DNA of 64,000 nucleotides from Ehrlichia ruminantium (GCF_009728835.1 NZ_CP033455.1:558001-622000); one strand, 5' to 3'; counted from the stretch's first letter, positions 51,024 to 61,452 are shown. A program made the numbers and translations. Notes: generated by a model not told the origin, from the sequence alone.

Positions 51024-52562
51024 ATGAATAAATCACGGTCTTGTTTATTGTTAGGTATATTGTGTATACTTTTTATTACAGCTATAGCTATCTTTTTTAG
51101 CCTGATGCAACAGTTTCATACTGATATTCCTGCTATTGTTACTTTTAATGTAGTATTATTTCTGTTGTTTTTGAGTATTGTCATTACTCTAATACATCTA
51201 ATCATGCTTGATAGAGGTTTATCTATAGAACATGTAGAAAAAGGAGTAATTGATTCACCTGGGCAAGTAGCTGTATTTTTGCCTGTATCATCTAGGGAAA
51301 TAAGTAAGATGGATTATAGGTACAATATTGTAGATTTGGCATGTAACTCTATATTAAATCAACAAGATTGTGTATTAACTATGAAACAAAATAGAGGTAT
51401 TTTACCTTATAGGGATTTATCAATACAATTGGATTCTACACAAGGGTTTAAGTTGTTGTATGATATAAGAAATGTTGATGGTATACCTAGTTCAGGTATA
51501 TATATTGTAGCTAAAGGCAATGTGCAACATCTCAAATCCATTACTGAAGGGTGTACAGATTTGAAAATATTATGTCCAGTATTGAAAGGTAAACACCTGT
51601 CATTAGCTTGTAAATACGTAGAATTTTGTGATGGCATAAGTAAGTATTGTTTTACAAAAGAAAATTTTCAGGAAATTGTAAATAAAAAGGTAATTAGTTC
51701 TAATGGTTTTGAAGATACAATATATGATGTTGTTGCATATAAGCTTTTAAGTCTATGTCCGATGACAGACCTTGTGAATGTTGAAAATTTTCAGAGTACT
51801 TCAGAACATTATAAGATGTTGTTAGCTTTCTTTAGTATTTTTGGTAGTAGAGGTGCACTAGGACAAGGTGGTTTGTGTGAACGTATACACGATCCTGAAT
51901 TAGAATATAAAGCTTTATGTGTTGAAACTTATATCTTGACTAGTGTAACACCTCAATATGATCCAGAAAGTGAAAGAAAAGTATTCACAATGATACAAGA
52001 TACATATTTTAAATGTTCTTGTGAAGTAAATGACTATAATTCTTTATATGAAAATCGTTATGTGGGTAGATGTGGTGAACATATTTCCGACTTAATGCGT
52101 GGTAGAATCAGAAATGAGAGGTTATATAAATACATTTGTGCTATTGCTAGTTATTCCAGTATTGACTCTGGTATGAATAATCCTACAGATATGTTTATTG
52201 ATGAGTTATTGCATGTTGAAAATTGTGCATATGCTTATGACATAGTTTTTAGTATATTAACAGATGATCCGAAAACTGTTATACCTAGGTTATATTATGT
52301 AAACCAAGAATTGAATGATGTACTGAACTTGTTGTTAGAAGGTGTTGGATTTTATTCTAATGCTATTTTGATTTCTGCAGCTAGAGAGTATATTATGCAA
52401 CAGTGTAGACCGCATATGAAATTATATTGTGAAAGGGAATACTTGTTAGATGTAGGAATAATTGATAGAATTGTTGTATCTCCTTCTGTAGGACGAAATA
52501 TATCTGTTATACATGGTATTCAAGTTCATGATGAACACGTACAGAATGCTTGTGTATCATAG
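51024..52562 (+). CDS. Two-helix membrane protein, 500-residue paralogue family, member 4
   Basis: A 512-residue protein of unknown function. Helices at about 6-28 and 38-62 with loop MQQFHTDIPAIV, then the shared HLIMLDRGLSI seen also in member 3 (HLIMLSKGYSV). Family marks: VAVFLPVSSREISKMDYRYN, LACKYVEFCDGISKY, IYDVVAYKLLSLCP (about 233-246), AFFSIF (268-273), QYDPESERKVFTMIQDTYF, then YNSLYENRYVGRCGEHISD (about 338-356), YKYICAIASY, DMFIDELLHVE and LISAAREYIMQQC. Cysteine-rich for a cytosolic domain. Last of the seven two-helix genes. Confidence 0.75.
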   Translation: MNKSRSCLLLGILCILFITAIAIFFSLMQQFHTDIPAIVTFNVVLFLLFLSIVITLIHLIMLDRGLSIEHVEKGVIDSPGQVAVFLPVSSREISKMDYRYNIVDLACNSILNQQDCVLTMKQNRGILPYRDLSIQLDSTQGFKLLYDIRNVDGIPSSGIYIVAKGNVQHLKSITEGCTDLKILCPVLKGKHLSLACKYVEFCDGISKYCFTKENFQEIVNKKVISSNGFEDTIYDVVAYKLLSLCPMTDLVNVENFQSTSEHYKMLLAFFSIFGSRGALGQGGLCERIHDPELEYKALCVETYILTSVTPQYDPESERKVFTMIQDTYFKCSCEVNDYNSLYENRYVGRCGEHISDLMRGRIRNERLYKYICAIASYSSIDSGMNNPTDMFIDELLHVENCAYAYDIVFSILTDDPKTVIPRLYYVNQELNDVLNLLLEGVGFYSNAILISAAREYIMQQCRPHMKLYCEREYLLDVGIIDRIVVSPSVGRNISVIHGIQVHDEHVQNACVS

Positions 52563-53272
52563 TTACAAGCTTTTTTCATCAGGACTTGTGATTATATATT
52601 GTATGTTTTACCAGTTTTACGTTATTAAAATGTTAGCATGATTTGTGTAGTTTATTAAAGTATGTAATATGAAAGTAGTACGTAAAACATTATTTAATGT
52701 GTACTATTTATAAGCTTTTTTGGATGTGTTAGGGAAAAAGTTATTAGATAGGTGAATGACTAGGTAAATTGTTAGGGCTATTAGTAATATTTATTAGGAG
52801 TGTGAAAACTTGATAAATTTGGAGGATTACTGATAAAAGTACTATAGTTATAAAAAAGATGAATTTAGTCTATTATATTGCAATAGTAGAATAATAGCTT
52901 GATGGTGAGGTGATAATATTGGTATATTATTAATAATATTACAAGAAATGTCATTATATTGTGGTAATAGTTATAATGATTATGTTACATAAGTTATAAG
53001 AAAATAAATGGAAAGTATGAATGTTTCAAATTATACATGGTACTGTCTTCTCAGTAATTAATAAACAAATGTACTATCTATAGTCTTGTTATAGTCGTAT
53101 TATCAATTTAGAATATATTAGTTAGTGTAGGTATCTTAAATTAATTTGTGATGTACTATAATCTGGGTATCGTTACTAATGAATTGATAGAAGTACTTTA
53201 GTGATTTTAAAAGAAGATAATGTTATTTTTATTTGTAATATACAATTATTTAAATAGTGGTGAGTAACTAAT
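52563..53272. other. Intergenic region after the membrane-protein cluster
   Basis: 710 bp. Directly after the stop, ACAAG and CTTGT could pair around a run of T (52565-52593), a weak terminator. A GTGGTGAG ribosome binding region precedes the next gene. Nothing else is seen. Confidence 0.4.
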
Positions 53273-53599
53273 ATGTTATTTAAATCTGGTCCTAAAAGTA
53301 TAGGCTCTGCAGTTGAATCATTAATCTTAAGAAAGTGTGAGAATGGGTATATTAGTAAAATTGAAATACGTCTTTTTTTGAATTGGGTAAATATTGTTGG
53401 AAAGGAAATATCTCAGATTGCTGTACCTAGAAGGTTGTTATTTTTGGATAATGTAAATACAGCACTCTTGTATCTTACTGTAAATAGCGGAGGTGCTGCT
53501 ATTGATATACAGTATAACATTCCAGTGATTATAGAAAAAATTTCTATGTTTTTTGGTTTTAAAGCTGTACATGGAATAAAAATAAAGCAAAAACTATAA
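53273..53599 (+). CDS. DUF721/DciA-like protein
   Basis: A 108-residue protein fitting the DUF721 pattern: LFKSGPKSIGSAVESLILRK at the start, FLNWVNIVGKEISQIAVPRRLLF (family: W-x-x-IVG-x-x-x-A-x-x-x-x-P), LYLTVNSGGAAIDIQYNIPVIIEKIS (family: L-x-V-x-S-x-x-x-A-x-x-L-x-x-x-x-x-I) and a C-terminal NxxxG-like FFGFKAVHGIKIKQKL. Family members in many bacteria (DciA) load or guide the replicative helicase DnaB where DnaC/DnaI is absent. This short form has only the core domain. It stands alone with long gaps on both sides. Confidence 0.72.
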   Translation: MLFKSGPKSIGSAVESLILRKCENGYISKIEIRLFLNWVNIVGKEISQIAVPRRLLFLDNVNTALLYLTVNSGGAAIDIQYNIPVIIEKISMFFGFKAVHGIKIKQKL

Positions 53600-54792
53600 T
53601 TATTTCAATTGTGTGTTTTCTATAATTTTTTAGTTAGTAACTTATGCAGTACAATTAATTTTTAGGCAATAATTATAGTAGCTAGGATTATTATTTAACA
53701 TTAAAAGTATAAATGGTATATTTTTATTTGTAAATTGTCTTGTTTATTGAAAATTTGTTTCTAAAAATATGCTCTGTTAATAAAGGATAGAGTGCAATAT
53801 TTTTTATTGTTAAGTATTGGATTTTTTGTCTACTTAAATAGTTATATTATTGTGTTGAATATGTATGGTTGTCTTATATAAGTATATTGTGATTTCTAAT
53901 ATGCACTTTCTTTAGTTGCTATGTGTAAATACGGTATTTTTTATCTTTTAACTAGCATAATGTGTTATTAGTAAGATTTATAAAAATATAAAAGCATTAT
54001 TTTAGTGTCAATTATAAATTATTTATAATTTTTTTACATATTTTTAAGGCATGTTATCAGGTATTATTATAGTTTAAAGCTGACGTGTTTTGGTTTTATA
54101 TGGGTATTATTATTTAATGGTATTTGAAATAGTTTGAATGTATATCTACTACTAATATATATAACTGTAACATTAAGTCTAGAGTTATATTTTTTTACTT
54201 GTAATATCTATGTATTATTTGATATATTTTTGGTATTATTATACAGCTTGCAACTAAAAATTAAGAACATTTTTTTGTAATCAAATAGTTGAAATAGGTT
54301 TATAAGATAAAAGTTATCCATTAAGATGATGAATATCTTTATATTATTTTTTTTACAATGATGAGTTTATTTATAGCGGTACTCCTATACCCGTTATTGA
54401 TTATCAGAATTTTACAAATATGTATTTTTTGATTCTCTACAGTTCTATTAAATTTAATGTTTGAGTGAGTGACTAAAATGAAATTGCAAAGTGTGATCTT
54501 ACATACTAGCATTTTATATTTTATTGTAAGGAATAGGATATAGTTTATTCTTATTGTACACTTAAGATTTATCGTAATTACGCTACATTCTGTTAGCTAT
54601 ATCATCATTATTCTTTATGTCTAGTCATTGTTTATTTTGTGTTGGTTATAAAGGAATATGGTATAGTTTATTTTTATATATGTAATCAAGACCTGTAACT
54701 TGTTGTTTTTTTGCTAACGTTATATTGTAAAGGAATTGAATGTATTGATATAAGTTGCTTGTAATTTTGATGCTGTATTGTTTTGTCATTAT
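53600..54792. other. Intergenic region DUF721 gene/prfB
   Basis: About 1.19 kb between convergent genes. It contains an all-AT hairpin with a T tract (54010-54035) and nothing else that I can recognise. Confidence 0.45.
54010..54035 (+). terminator. AT-only hairpin with T tract
   Basis: AATTATAAA and TTTATAATT form a perfect 9-bp stem with a 3-base loop, followed by five more T. The stem has no G or C and lies 410 bp after the nearest plus-strand gene, so function is uncertain. Confidence 0.3.
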
Positions 54793-55897
54793 TTACATAA
54801 CTTTTTTTGTTAGTGCTGCTATAATAAATGAGTCTAAATCTCCATCTAATACTGAATTTACATTTCCAGTTTCATGTCCAGTGCGTATATCTTTTACCAT
54901 TTGATATGGATGCATTACATATGACCTAATTTGATTTCCCCATCCTATATTGCATCTTTTGCTGTGTTCTTGTGCCATTTTTTTTTCTTTTTCCTGTAAT
55001 TTTAATTGATATAGCCTGCTTCTTAACAGATTATGTGCTTCAGCTAGATTTTGGTGTTGAGATCTATTGTTTTGACATTGTACTACAATCCCTGATGGGA
55101 TATGTGTTATGCGTACAGCACTTTCTGTTTTATTAACATGTTGACCGCCTGCTCCGGATGCTTTATATGTGTCTATACGTAGATCTTTATCATGAATTTG
55201 AATATCGATATTTTCATTCATGACAGGAGAAACTAATATGCTTGTAAATGTAGTGTGGCGCTTTGCACTTGAATTAAAAGGTGATATACGTACTAACCTG
55301 TGTATACCACTTTCAGTTTTTGACCACCCATATGCGTTATATCCTCTAATTTTAATTACTGCAGACTTTACACCAGTTTCTTCACCATCTAACTTATGTA
55401 CAATTTCTGTTTTAAAATTGTGATATATTTCTGCCCACCTAATGTACATTCGTAGGAGCATATTAGACCAATCATTACTTTCTGTACCACCAGCTCCAGA
55501 TTGAATTTCTATAAAACAATCGTTTTCATCTGCTTCCTCAGCAAATAGACATTCAACTTCTTTTTTTTTTACTTTTTCTCTTAATACTGTTAAACCTTCG
55601 GCTAATTCATCTAGGAGATTGTCACTATCATTATTTACTAGAACTAGTAGTTCAGTATAATAATTATACTCTTCTTCTAGTTCTGTAAATGAATCTATGA
55701 TCTTGGATATTCTAGCACGTTCAGATAAAGCACTGTGAGCTGTTGAACTGTCGTTCCATAATGAAATGCCAGAACACTTTATGTTAAGATCAGCCAATAG
55801 ACCTATTAGATTATCAATGTCAAAGGTAACCTCGAATTAGTTGTAAAGCTTTATTTAGATTTACTAATTCTTCGTCAATATAAGATTTAGTTACCAT
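54793..55897 (-). CDS. prfB: Peptide chain release factor 2, programmed +1 frameshift
   Basis: RF2 releases peptides at UGA and UAA. Translation starts at ATG 55897 and runs 25 codons to CTT-TGA-C; the in-frame TGA is at 55822-55820. Skipping one T (55822) continues with GAC in the frame that ends at 54793, giving 367 residues in all, the normal RF2 size. The slip site is preceded by CGAGGTTAC, which resembles the internal Shine-Dalgarno element of E. coli prfB, and encodes RGYL-D as in E. coli. Later motifs are the tryptophan-side AGSGGTES-like QSGAGGTESNDW, RIDTYKASGAGGQHVNKTESAVRI (holding GGQ) and the RF2-type SPF tripeptide region (ISPFNS). Free RF2 controls its own synthesis through the slip. 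Confidence 0.95.
55819..55826 (-). promoter_or_regulatory. prfB +1 frameshift site (CTT TGA C)
   Basis: On the minus strand the codon CTT (55825-55823) is followed by TGA (55822-55820) and C. Codon 25 and the stop match the canonical prfB slip site exactly. Confidence 0.93.
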
Positions 55898-56301
55898 AAT
55901 GTTAAGAAAAAAGTTAACTACTAGATTTTACTCGATTTATTAAAATGTACAATAAAAATAAACATAATAATAACTTTAACATAAATGCCATAATTAATAA
56001 CTGATTATAGGATACAGAACCTATACCAGGAAAGCAAGTTATAAATCATTAATAAAATATTAGTTTTAATATGTAATTCCTATAGGTACTAAATTGACAG
56101 AATAGGAAAGATGATGAAATAGGCTATAGTATTATAGAATATATAATGTTAATACCTTTAAAATATAGAAAGTATTTTTCAAATTAATTGTAAATATGTG
56201 TTAATAGAGTTCGATAAATTTGGGAAAAAATAACTTACTAGACAATAATAATAATTTTTTAGTAACAGTATAAAGTATAAAATTATATATGTTATAGTGT
56301 T
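55898..56301. other. Intergenic region prfB/yebC
   Basis: 404 bp of AT-rich sequence between two minus-strand genes. It should hold the prfB promoter and the end of the gatA-yebC transcript; neither is clear. Confidence 0.4.
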
Positions 56302-57045
56302 TTAATCTGAAAAAGTAAAATTACTATCTATGTATTGCACATCATCATTATTTTCTAATACATCCATTAAGTTTGAGATCTTTTTTTGAACTTCTTGATC
56401 ATCTATTGTTATAATATTATTTGGTTTCCAAAATAGCCTAGAGAATTCTGCATCAGAGAATTTTTCAAATAATTGATCTCTAACGTTGCCAAAGTCCTGT
56501 ACATTACATATTACATAATACATCTTTTCTTCGTCATGTTCATGTTCTTCAACATCTAGCGCCTGTAATTCTATAGCTGTATTAAAAAGAGAATCAAAGC
56601 TGTCAATACATGATGCTTTATATGCTATTAAACCTACATGGTTAAAAAGAAAACTAACATTTCCTGATTCTCCTAGTTTACCATTGTGTTTTGATAAAGC
56701 ATGTCTTAATTCTGCTGCAGTTCTGTTACGGTTATTAGTCAGAGTTTGAATTATCAAAGCTATATTTCCTGGGCCGTACCCTTCATATACTACTTCTTCA
56801 AAATTATCTTGTTGATTATTTCCAGACGCGCTTTTGATGGCAGCATCAATTCTGTCTTTAGGTAAGTTTTCTTTTTTTGCAGTAACAATTGCGGACCTTA
56901 ATCTAGAGTTAAATTCTGGATCTGGCAGTCCTTGTTTTGTAGCTACAATAATTTCCCTGATTAGTTTTGTAAATTTTTGAGCTCTTTTTGCATCTTGAGC
57001 TCCTTTACGATGTTTTATGTTTGCAAATTGTGAATGACCAGCCAT
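56302..57045 (-). CDS. yebC: YebC/TACO1 family protein
   Basis: A 247-residue protein of the YebC family. The start MAGHSQFANIKHRKGAQDAKRAQKFTKLIREI (here given in parts: MAGHSQFANIKHRKGAQD, then AKRAQKFTKLIREI) matches the family, as do KKENLPKDRIDAAIKSASG, YEGYGPGNIALIIQTLTNNRNRT and the third-domain part EVQKKISNLMDVLENNDDVQ. Members were annotated as transcription regulators; TACO1 and newer work on bacterial YebC point to translation, relieving ribosome stalling at proline stretches. Usual family length. It follows gatA by 11 bp on the same strand. Confidence 0.94.
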   Translation of the reverse strand: MAGHSQFANIKHRKGAQDAKRAQKFTKLIREIIVATKQGLPDPEFNSRLRSAIVTAKKENLPKDRIDAAIKSASGNNQQDNFEEVVYEGYGPGNIALIIQTLTNNRNRTAAELRHALSKHNGKLGESGNVSFLFNHVGLIAYKASCIDSFDSLFNTAIELQALDVEEHEHDEEKMYYVICNVQDFGNVRDQLFEKFSDAEFSRLFWKPNNIITIDDQEVQKKISNLMDVLENNDDVQYIDSNFTFSD

Positions 57046-57056
57046 GTTTATAACCT

Positions 57057-58520
57057 CTACTTTAAGATCTTTCCTGTGTATTTTTCTATCACACTTGCTA
57101 CGTTTAAAATTCCTCCTTCATCATAATAATTACCAATTATCTGTAAAGAAAGAGGTAACCTATTTTTTGATAACCCTATTGGTACAGAAATAGCAGGTAA
57201 TCCAGCTAGACTTGCTGGAACGGTAAATATATCATTTAAATACATAGTTAATGTATCAAATTGTTCATTCATAGCAAAAGCTTCTTTAGGAGTAGTTGGT
57301 GTAAGTATATAATCAACATTTTTAAATGATTCAATAAAGTCGTTCGTTACTAAACGTCTAATACATTGTGCTTTATTGTAATATGCATCATAATATCCTG
57401 ACGATAATGCATATGCTCCTATTAGGATCCTCCTTTTTACTTCCGTGCCAAGATTATTTCCTCGTGTTAGTTCATACATTTCGTTTATGTTATCAGAAAA
57501 TACACGTGTTCCATATTTTACGCCATCATATCTTGCAAGATTAGAGGATGCTTCTGCAGAGCATATGATATAGTACACAGGTAGTGCATAGCTTGTATGT
57601 GGTAAACTGATTTCTATAATTTCTGCACCTTCGTTTTCTAGGTATTTAATTCCTTTTAACCACATTTCTGAAGCTTCTCTATATTCTTGATATTTACTTG
57701 ACAGTTCATATTCTTTAGGGATACCAATTCGTTTACCTTTAATAACATGTGTAATACTGTCTGAGAATTTAGGTACGGTCATGTTAGAAGAAGTAGAATC
57801 TTGAGTGTCATATCCACAAATTGGTTGTAGCATTAAAGCTGCATCTTTTACTGTACGTGTTAGTACTCCTGCCTGATCAAGGGAGCTAGCAAATGCTATC
57901 ATTCCTAACCTAGAACATCTTCCATATGTTGGTTTTAATCCTACTATTCCACAAAATGCTGCAGGTTGACGTACTGATCCACCTGTATCAGTGCCTAAAG
58001 CACCAGCACATAAAAATCCTGCTACTGCAGCACTTGATCCACCAGATGAGCCTCCAGGTACTACATTTGCTCCGTCTTCTCTTACCCAAGGATTTTTTAC
58101 AGGACCAAAACAGCTATTAGAATTTGATGAACCCATTGCAAATTCATCCATATTAAGCTTCCCTAGCATAACAGCACCACTGTCAATGAGCTGCCTGACT
58201 ACAGTTGAATCATACTGTGGAGTAAAGTTCATTAATATATTAGAACATGCTGTTGTTTTGATATTTTTTGTACAGAATAAGTCTTTTATTCCGACTGGAA
58301 TTCCAGTTAATGGAGTAATCTTATCTTGTTCATGTGTAAGAACGTGATCTGCTTTTTTTGCAGCAGCTAGTGCGATTTCTGGTGTTTTTGTGATAAATGC
58401 ATTTAGCTTCTCATTATTTACAGCATCGATATGAAGTTGTGTAAGCTCTACAGCTGAGAATTCTTTCTTTTTTAGGTTTTCATGCATTTCTGCAATGGAT
58501 AATTTTAAAATATCTTTCAT
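57057..58520 (-). CDS. gatA: Glutamyl-tRNA(Gln) amidotransferase subunit A
   Basis: A 487-residue amidase subunit of the GatCAB complex, which converts Glu-tRNA(Gln) (and possibly Asp-tRNA(Asn)) into the amide. The Ser-cisSer-Lys triad is visible: Lys79 in GIPVGIKDLFCT, the cis-serine in PGGSSGGSSAA (158 or 159) and nucleophile Ser182 in GTDTGGSVRQPAAFCG. GLKPTYGRCSRLGMIAFASSLDQ follows. Length is normal. gatC and gatB are not adjacent, as usual in Rickettsiales. It forms a unit with yebC downstream, both for translation. Confidence 0.96.
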   Translation of the reverse strand: MKDILKLSIAEMHENLKKKEFSAVELTQLHIDAVNNEKLNAFITKTPEIALAAAKKADHVLTHEQDKITPLTGIPVGIKDLFCTKNIKTTACSNILMNFTPQYDSTVVRQLIDSGAVMLGKLNMDEFAMGSSNSNSCFGPVKNPWVREDGANVVPGGSSGGSSAAVAGFLCAGALGTDTGGSVRQPAAFCGIVGLKPTYGRCSRLGMIAFASSLDQAGVLTRTVKDAALMLQPICGYDTQDSTSSNMTVPKFSDSITHVIKGKRIGIPKEYELSSKYQEYREASEMWLKGIKYLENEGAEIIEISLPHTSYALPVYYIICSAEASSNLARYDGVKYGTRVFSDNINEMYELTRGNNLGTEVKRRILIGAYALSSGYYDAYYNKAQCIRRLVTNDFIESFKNVDYILTPTTPKEAFAMNEQFDTLTMYLNDIFTVPASLAGLPAISVPIGLSKNRLPLSLQIIGNYYDEGGILNVASVIEKYTGKILK

Positions 58521-59056
58521 GTTTGAGTAAATAGATCAGAGTGGCAGTAACTTATCATATTATCTATTATAAAACAATTAAATTTTTGATTAATATATTG
58601 CCTTAATTTTATATATCATGGCTATGTAAGATTATCTATTATTGATCAATTGGTATTAGCATATTTATTGCATGTTCACTTTAGTTTCGGTTTATTGAAA
58701 TATATATTTGATACTATTGTGCAAGTGTATAATGTTTGTTATACGATATAATATGCAGTAGAAATTCTAATAATATTTATAAGATGTATTGATTATTTGG
58801 TAAAAGATATAATGGATTTATCCATTAATTCTTCTTATGTAATTATGAGTGTTTAGTAATTTTGATAGTATAGAAAATTTGGTAATGAGTACAAATCAAT
58901 ATATCCATAGAATTTTCTAGGTAGAGATGTAGAATAAGTATATATTGAATAAAAATGTTTATGATAACTTCTAATATCAAGATATAAAAAAAAGGTAAAA
59001 GCAATATAAATAATAGATGTTTTTAAGTCAACATCTGAAGTATAAGGAGAAATGAT
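58521..59056. other. Divergent intergenic region gatA/folC
   Basis: About 540 bp between divergent genes. folC has a good AAGGAGA ribosome binding site at 59044. Promoters cannot be assigned with confidence. No other feature is seen. Confidence 0.4.
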
Positions 59057-60352
59057 ATGGTATATATGCCTCACTGGCCAAAACCTTTGGGTTTTAGGCC
59101 ATCTGATATGGTACTTGATAGAATTGTAAAGTTACTAGATAATCTAGGAAGTCCTCAGAAAAAATTACCTCCGGTTATACATGTTGCTGGGACTAATGGT
59201 AAAGGTTCTACTATAGCTTTTTTACGTTATATTTTAAATGCTGCTGGTTTGAAAACACATGTTTATACTTCGCCACACTTAGTGGAATTTAATGAGAGAG
59301 TAATAGTTGCTGATAAGAAAATATCTGATAATTATTTATATGAAGCTTTAGAAATTTGTAGAGAAGCAAGTGTAGGTATCCCTGTTACTTTTTTTGAAGG
59401 TACAACTGCTGCTGTTTTTCTTGTGTTTTCTCAGGTTGATGCAGATATTGTATTAATAGAAACTGGGCTAGGGGGACGTCTTGATGCTACTAATGTATTA
59501 GATCCTATCTTAACTATTATTACTTCAATATCACTTGAACATATTGAAGTATTAGGTGATACTGTTGAACTAATAGCAGCAGAAAAAGCTGGGGTAATGA
59601 AGAAAGATGTAACGTGTATTATTGCTCCTCAATCGCAAGATTCAATAATGAAAGTTTTTGAATATTATGCAATGAAGAATAATGTTCCATTATATCGTGG
59701 TGGAATTGATTGGTTTTGTGAAAAACAAGACTCTAATATATTATTTAAAAATAGTGTTGATACTCTATCTTTTCCTTTACCTTCATTGCGTGGAGAACAT
59801 CAGGTGATAAATGTGGGAAATGCAATTGCTGCTTGTAGTATACTTGCTGGTAAGTTTCATTATGATATAGATTATGATAATATTGCACATGGAATAACAC
59901 AAACATATTGGCCTGCTAGGTTAGAAAAAATTACTACTGGTTTTTTGCATAAAATGATACCTCAATGTTGGGAATTATTTTTAGATGGAGCTCATAATCC
60001 TGGTGGAGCTAGTGTATTATCGGATTGGATAAAGGATAGTATAGTAGATGATTTATATGTTATTATTGGAATGACTCGAGATAAGGATAGTGCTGAGTTT
60101 TTGAGTTATTTAAAGCCTTATATAAAATTTTTATCTACTGTTTGTGTAAAATCTGAACCAAGAGCACAGACTGCAAATGAATTATTACAAGTGGCATTAT
60201 CGTTAGATATTAATGCAGTAGCATCTGATACTTTAACAGATGCAATTTCTAAGATATTGGAAGTGGGTGATCATACTAAAAAATCTACAATATTAATTTG
60301 TGGTTCATTATTTTTAGCAGGTGATGTTATATTAGAAAATAATATGTATTAG
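59057..60352 (+). CDS. folC: Folylpolyglutamate/dihydrofolate synthase
   Basis: A 431-residue Mur-ligase-like enzyme that joins glutamate to dihydropteroate and to folates. The P-loop is VAGTNGKGS (about 43-51). TSPHLVEFNERV, GLGGRLDATNV and SLEHIEVLGDTVELIAAEKAGVMK (in parts) are family marks, and the C-terminal domain has LDGAHNPGGA. The ATG at 59057 lies 7 bp after AAGGAGA, the best ribosome binding site in the window. It stands alone; the long gap to hemC has a degenerate direct repeat. Confidence 0.95.
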   Translation: MVYMPHWPKPLGFRPSDMVLDRIVKLLDNLGSPQKKLPPVIHVAGTNGKGSTIAFLRYILNAAGLKTHVYTSPHLVEFNERVIVADKKISDNYLYEALEICREASVGIPVTFFEGTTAAVFLVFSQVDADIVLIETGLGGRLDATNVLDPILTIITSISLEHIEVLGDTVELIAAEKAGVMKKDVTCIIAPQSQDSIMKVFEYYAMKNNVPLYRGGIDWFCEKQDSNILFKNSVDTLSFPLPSLRGEHQVINVGNAIAACSILAGKFHYDIDYDNIAHGITQTYWPARLEKITTGFLHKMIPQCWELFLDGAHNPGGASVLSDWIKDSIVDDLYVIIGMTRDKDSAEFLSYLKPYIKFLSTVCVKSEPRAQTANELLQVALSLDINAVASDTLTDAISKILEVGDHTKKSTILICGSLFLAGDVILENNMY

Positions 60353-61452
60353 CAATACGATATCAATTTGTTGTACTTTTTATATTTGTATGTGAAGAGT
60401 GATAACTGCTGCTATTTTTATATTATTTCATCATCTTGTAAATTTGTGTGTAATATTTTGATTAGTATGTTTTAAGAGATTTATTCTTGAATTTATCCAT
60501 TGTCTTTATACCTTTTGTTTATGATTAGTGGTATGATATTCTGACTTTAGAATCTATGTTATTTAAAATTTACACTAGATCTTAAGTAACTTATCGTCGT
60601 ATTTTAATAATGTACTTCATTAGTATAATACGTGTTATATACTTTTGTAGTAGTTTTATACTGCATATTATATATTTTATATTAAATTAAAATGAATAGT
60701 ACTAAGGTAAATTTGTGTAATTTTATTAGTTGATATTTTTTATTGTATTTATTTAAGTTTATGTATAAATTATCAGAGATATTGTGATATTTACTTTGAT
60801 CTTCTAATAGTATATACAGCCTAGTTTATTGTTAATTAGAAATGTTATTTTTGTATATAAAATAATTATTTACTTTGATATTTATAAGTGAATGATGAGT
60901 TGTGTGTTAGAAATTTTATATTAATTTGTGCTGAGAATTGGTGGTCGCTATTACTGTGAAATTTGTTTATAGTAAATGGGCAAGAGATTTTATATGCATT
61001 CTATAAGTTTTTAGATATACAGTATATTAAAGGCACTTCTTCATGTTTAAGTTAATGTATTATTATACTTAAATATTAGAATGTGTTAAAAATGTAAATG
61101 TTTTGTTTTTTATCTAACAATTAAAATGTTGGATATATTAGGTATAGTGTTATTATTAATTTCGTATATAAAAAATTTTTAGAAATGAGTAAAAGGTTAT
61201 GTATGTTACTTTTATGTACTTTATAGATTTTTATAGATATATAGTATGTTAACATTATTTTTTAGTCTTGAGATTAATGTATAAATTATGTGTAGTGTTG
61301 AGATATGTTCAGTATATCAATGTTATGTTGTTTTAGTATATAATGCTTCTTGTCTTTTATTTTTTTATCTTACCATGATAAATGTTAGATACATTAGATT
61401 TAGTTTTATTATTATTAATTTGCATATAAGAAAATTTTAAAAATAGATAATT
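60353..61452. other. Intergenic region folC/hemC with decayed direct repeat
   Basis: 1.1 kb of AT-rich sequence. The second half (about 60990-61450) looks like two diverged copies of one 230-250 bp block. No coding frame or RNA gene is seen. Confidence 0.45.
60990..61447. repeat. Degenerate direct repeat, two copies of about 250 bp
   Basis: TTATTATTAATTTCGTATAT at about 61150-61169 matches TTATTATTAATTTGCATATA at about 61409-61428, followed in each by AAAATTTT(T) and AAA-TAG/GAG. Upstream of each lie AGTTTTTAGATATACAGTAT and GATTTTTATAGATATATAGT at a similar offset. The second copy ends at the hemC start, so it may hold the promoter while the first is a decaying duplicate. Confidence 0.55.
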
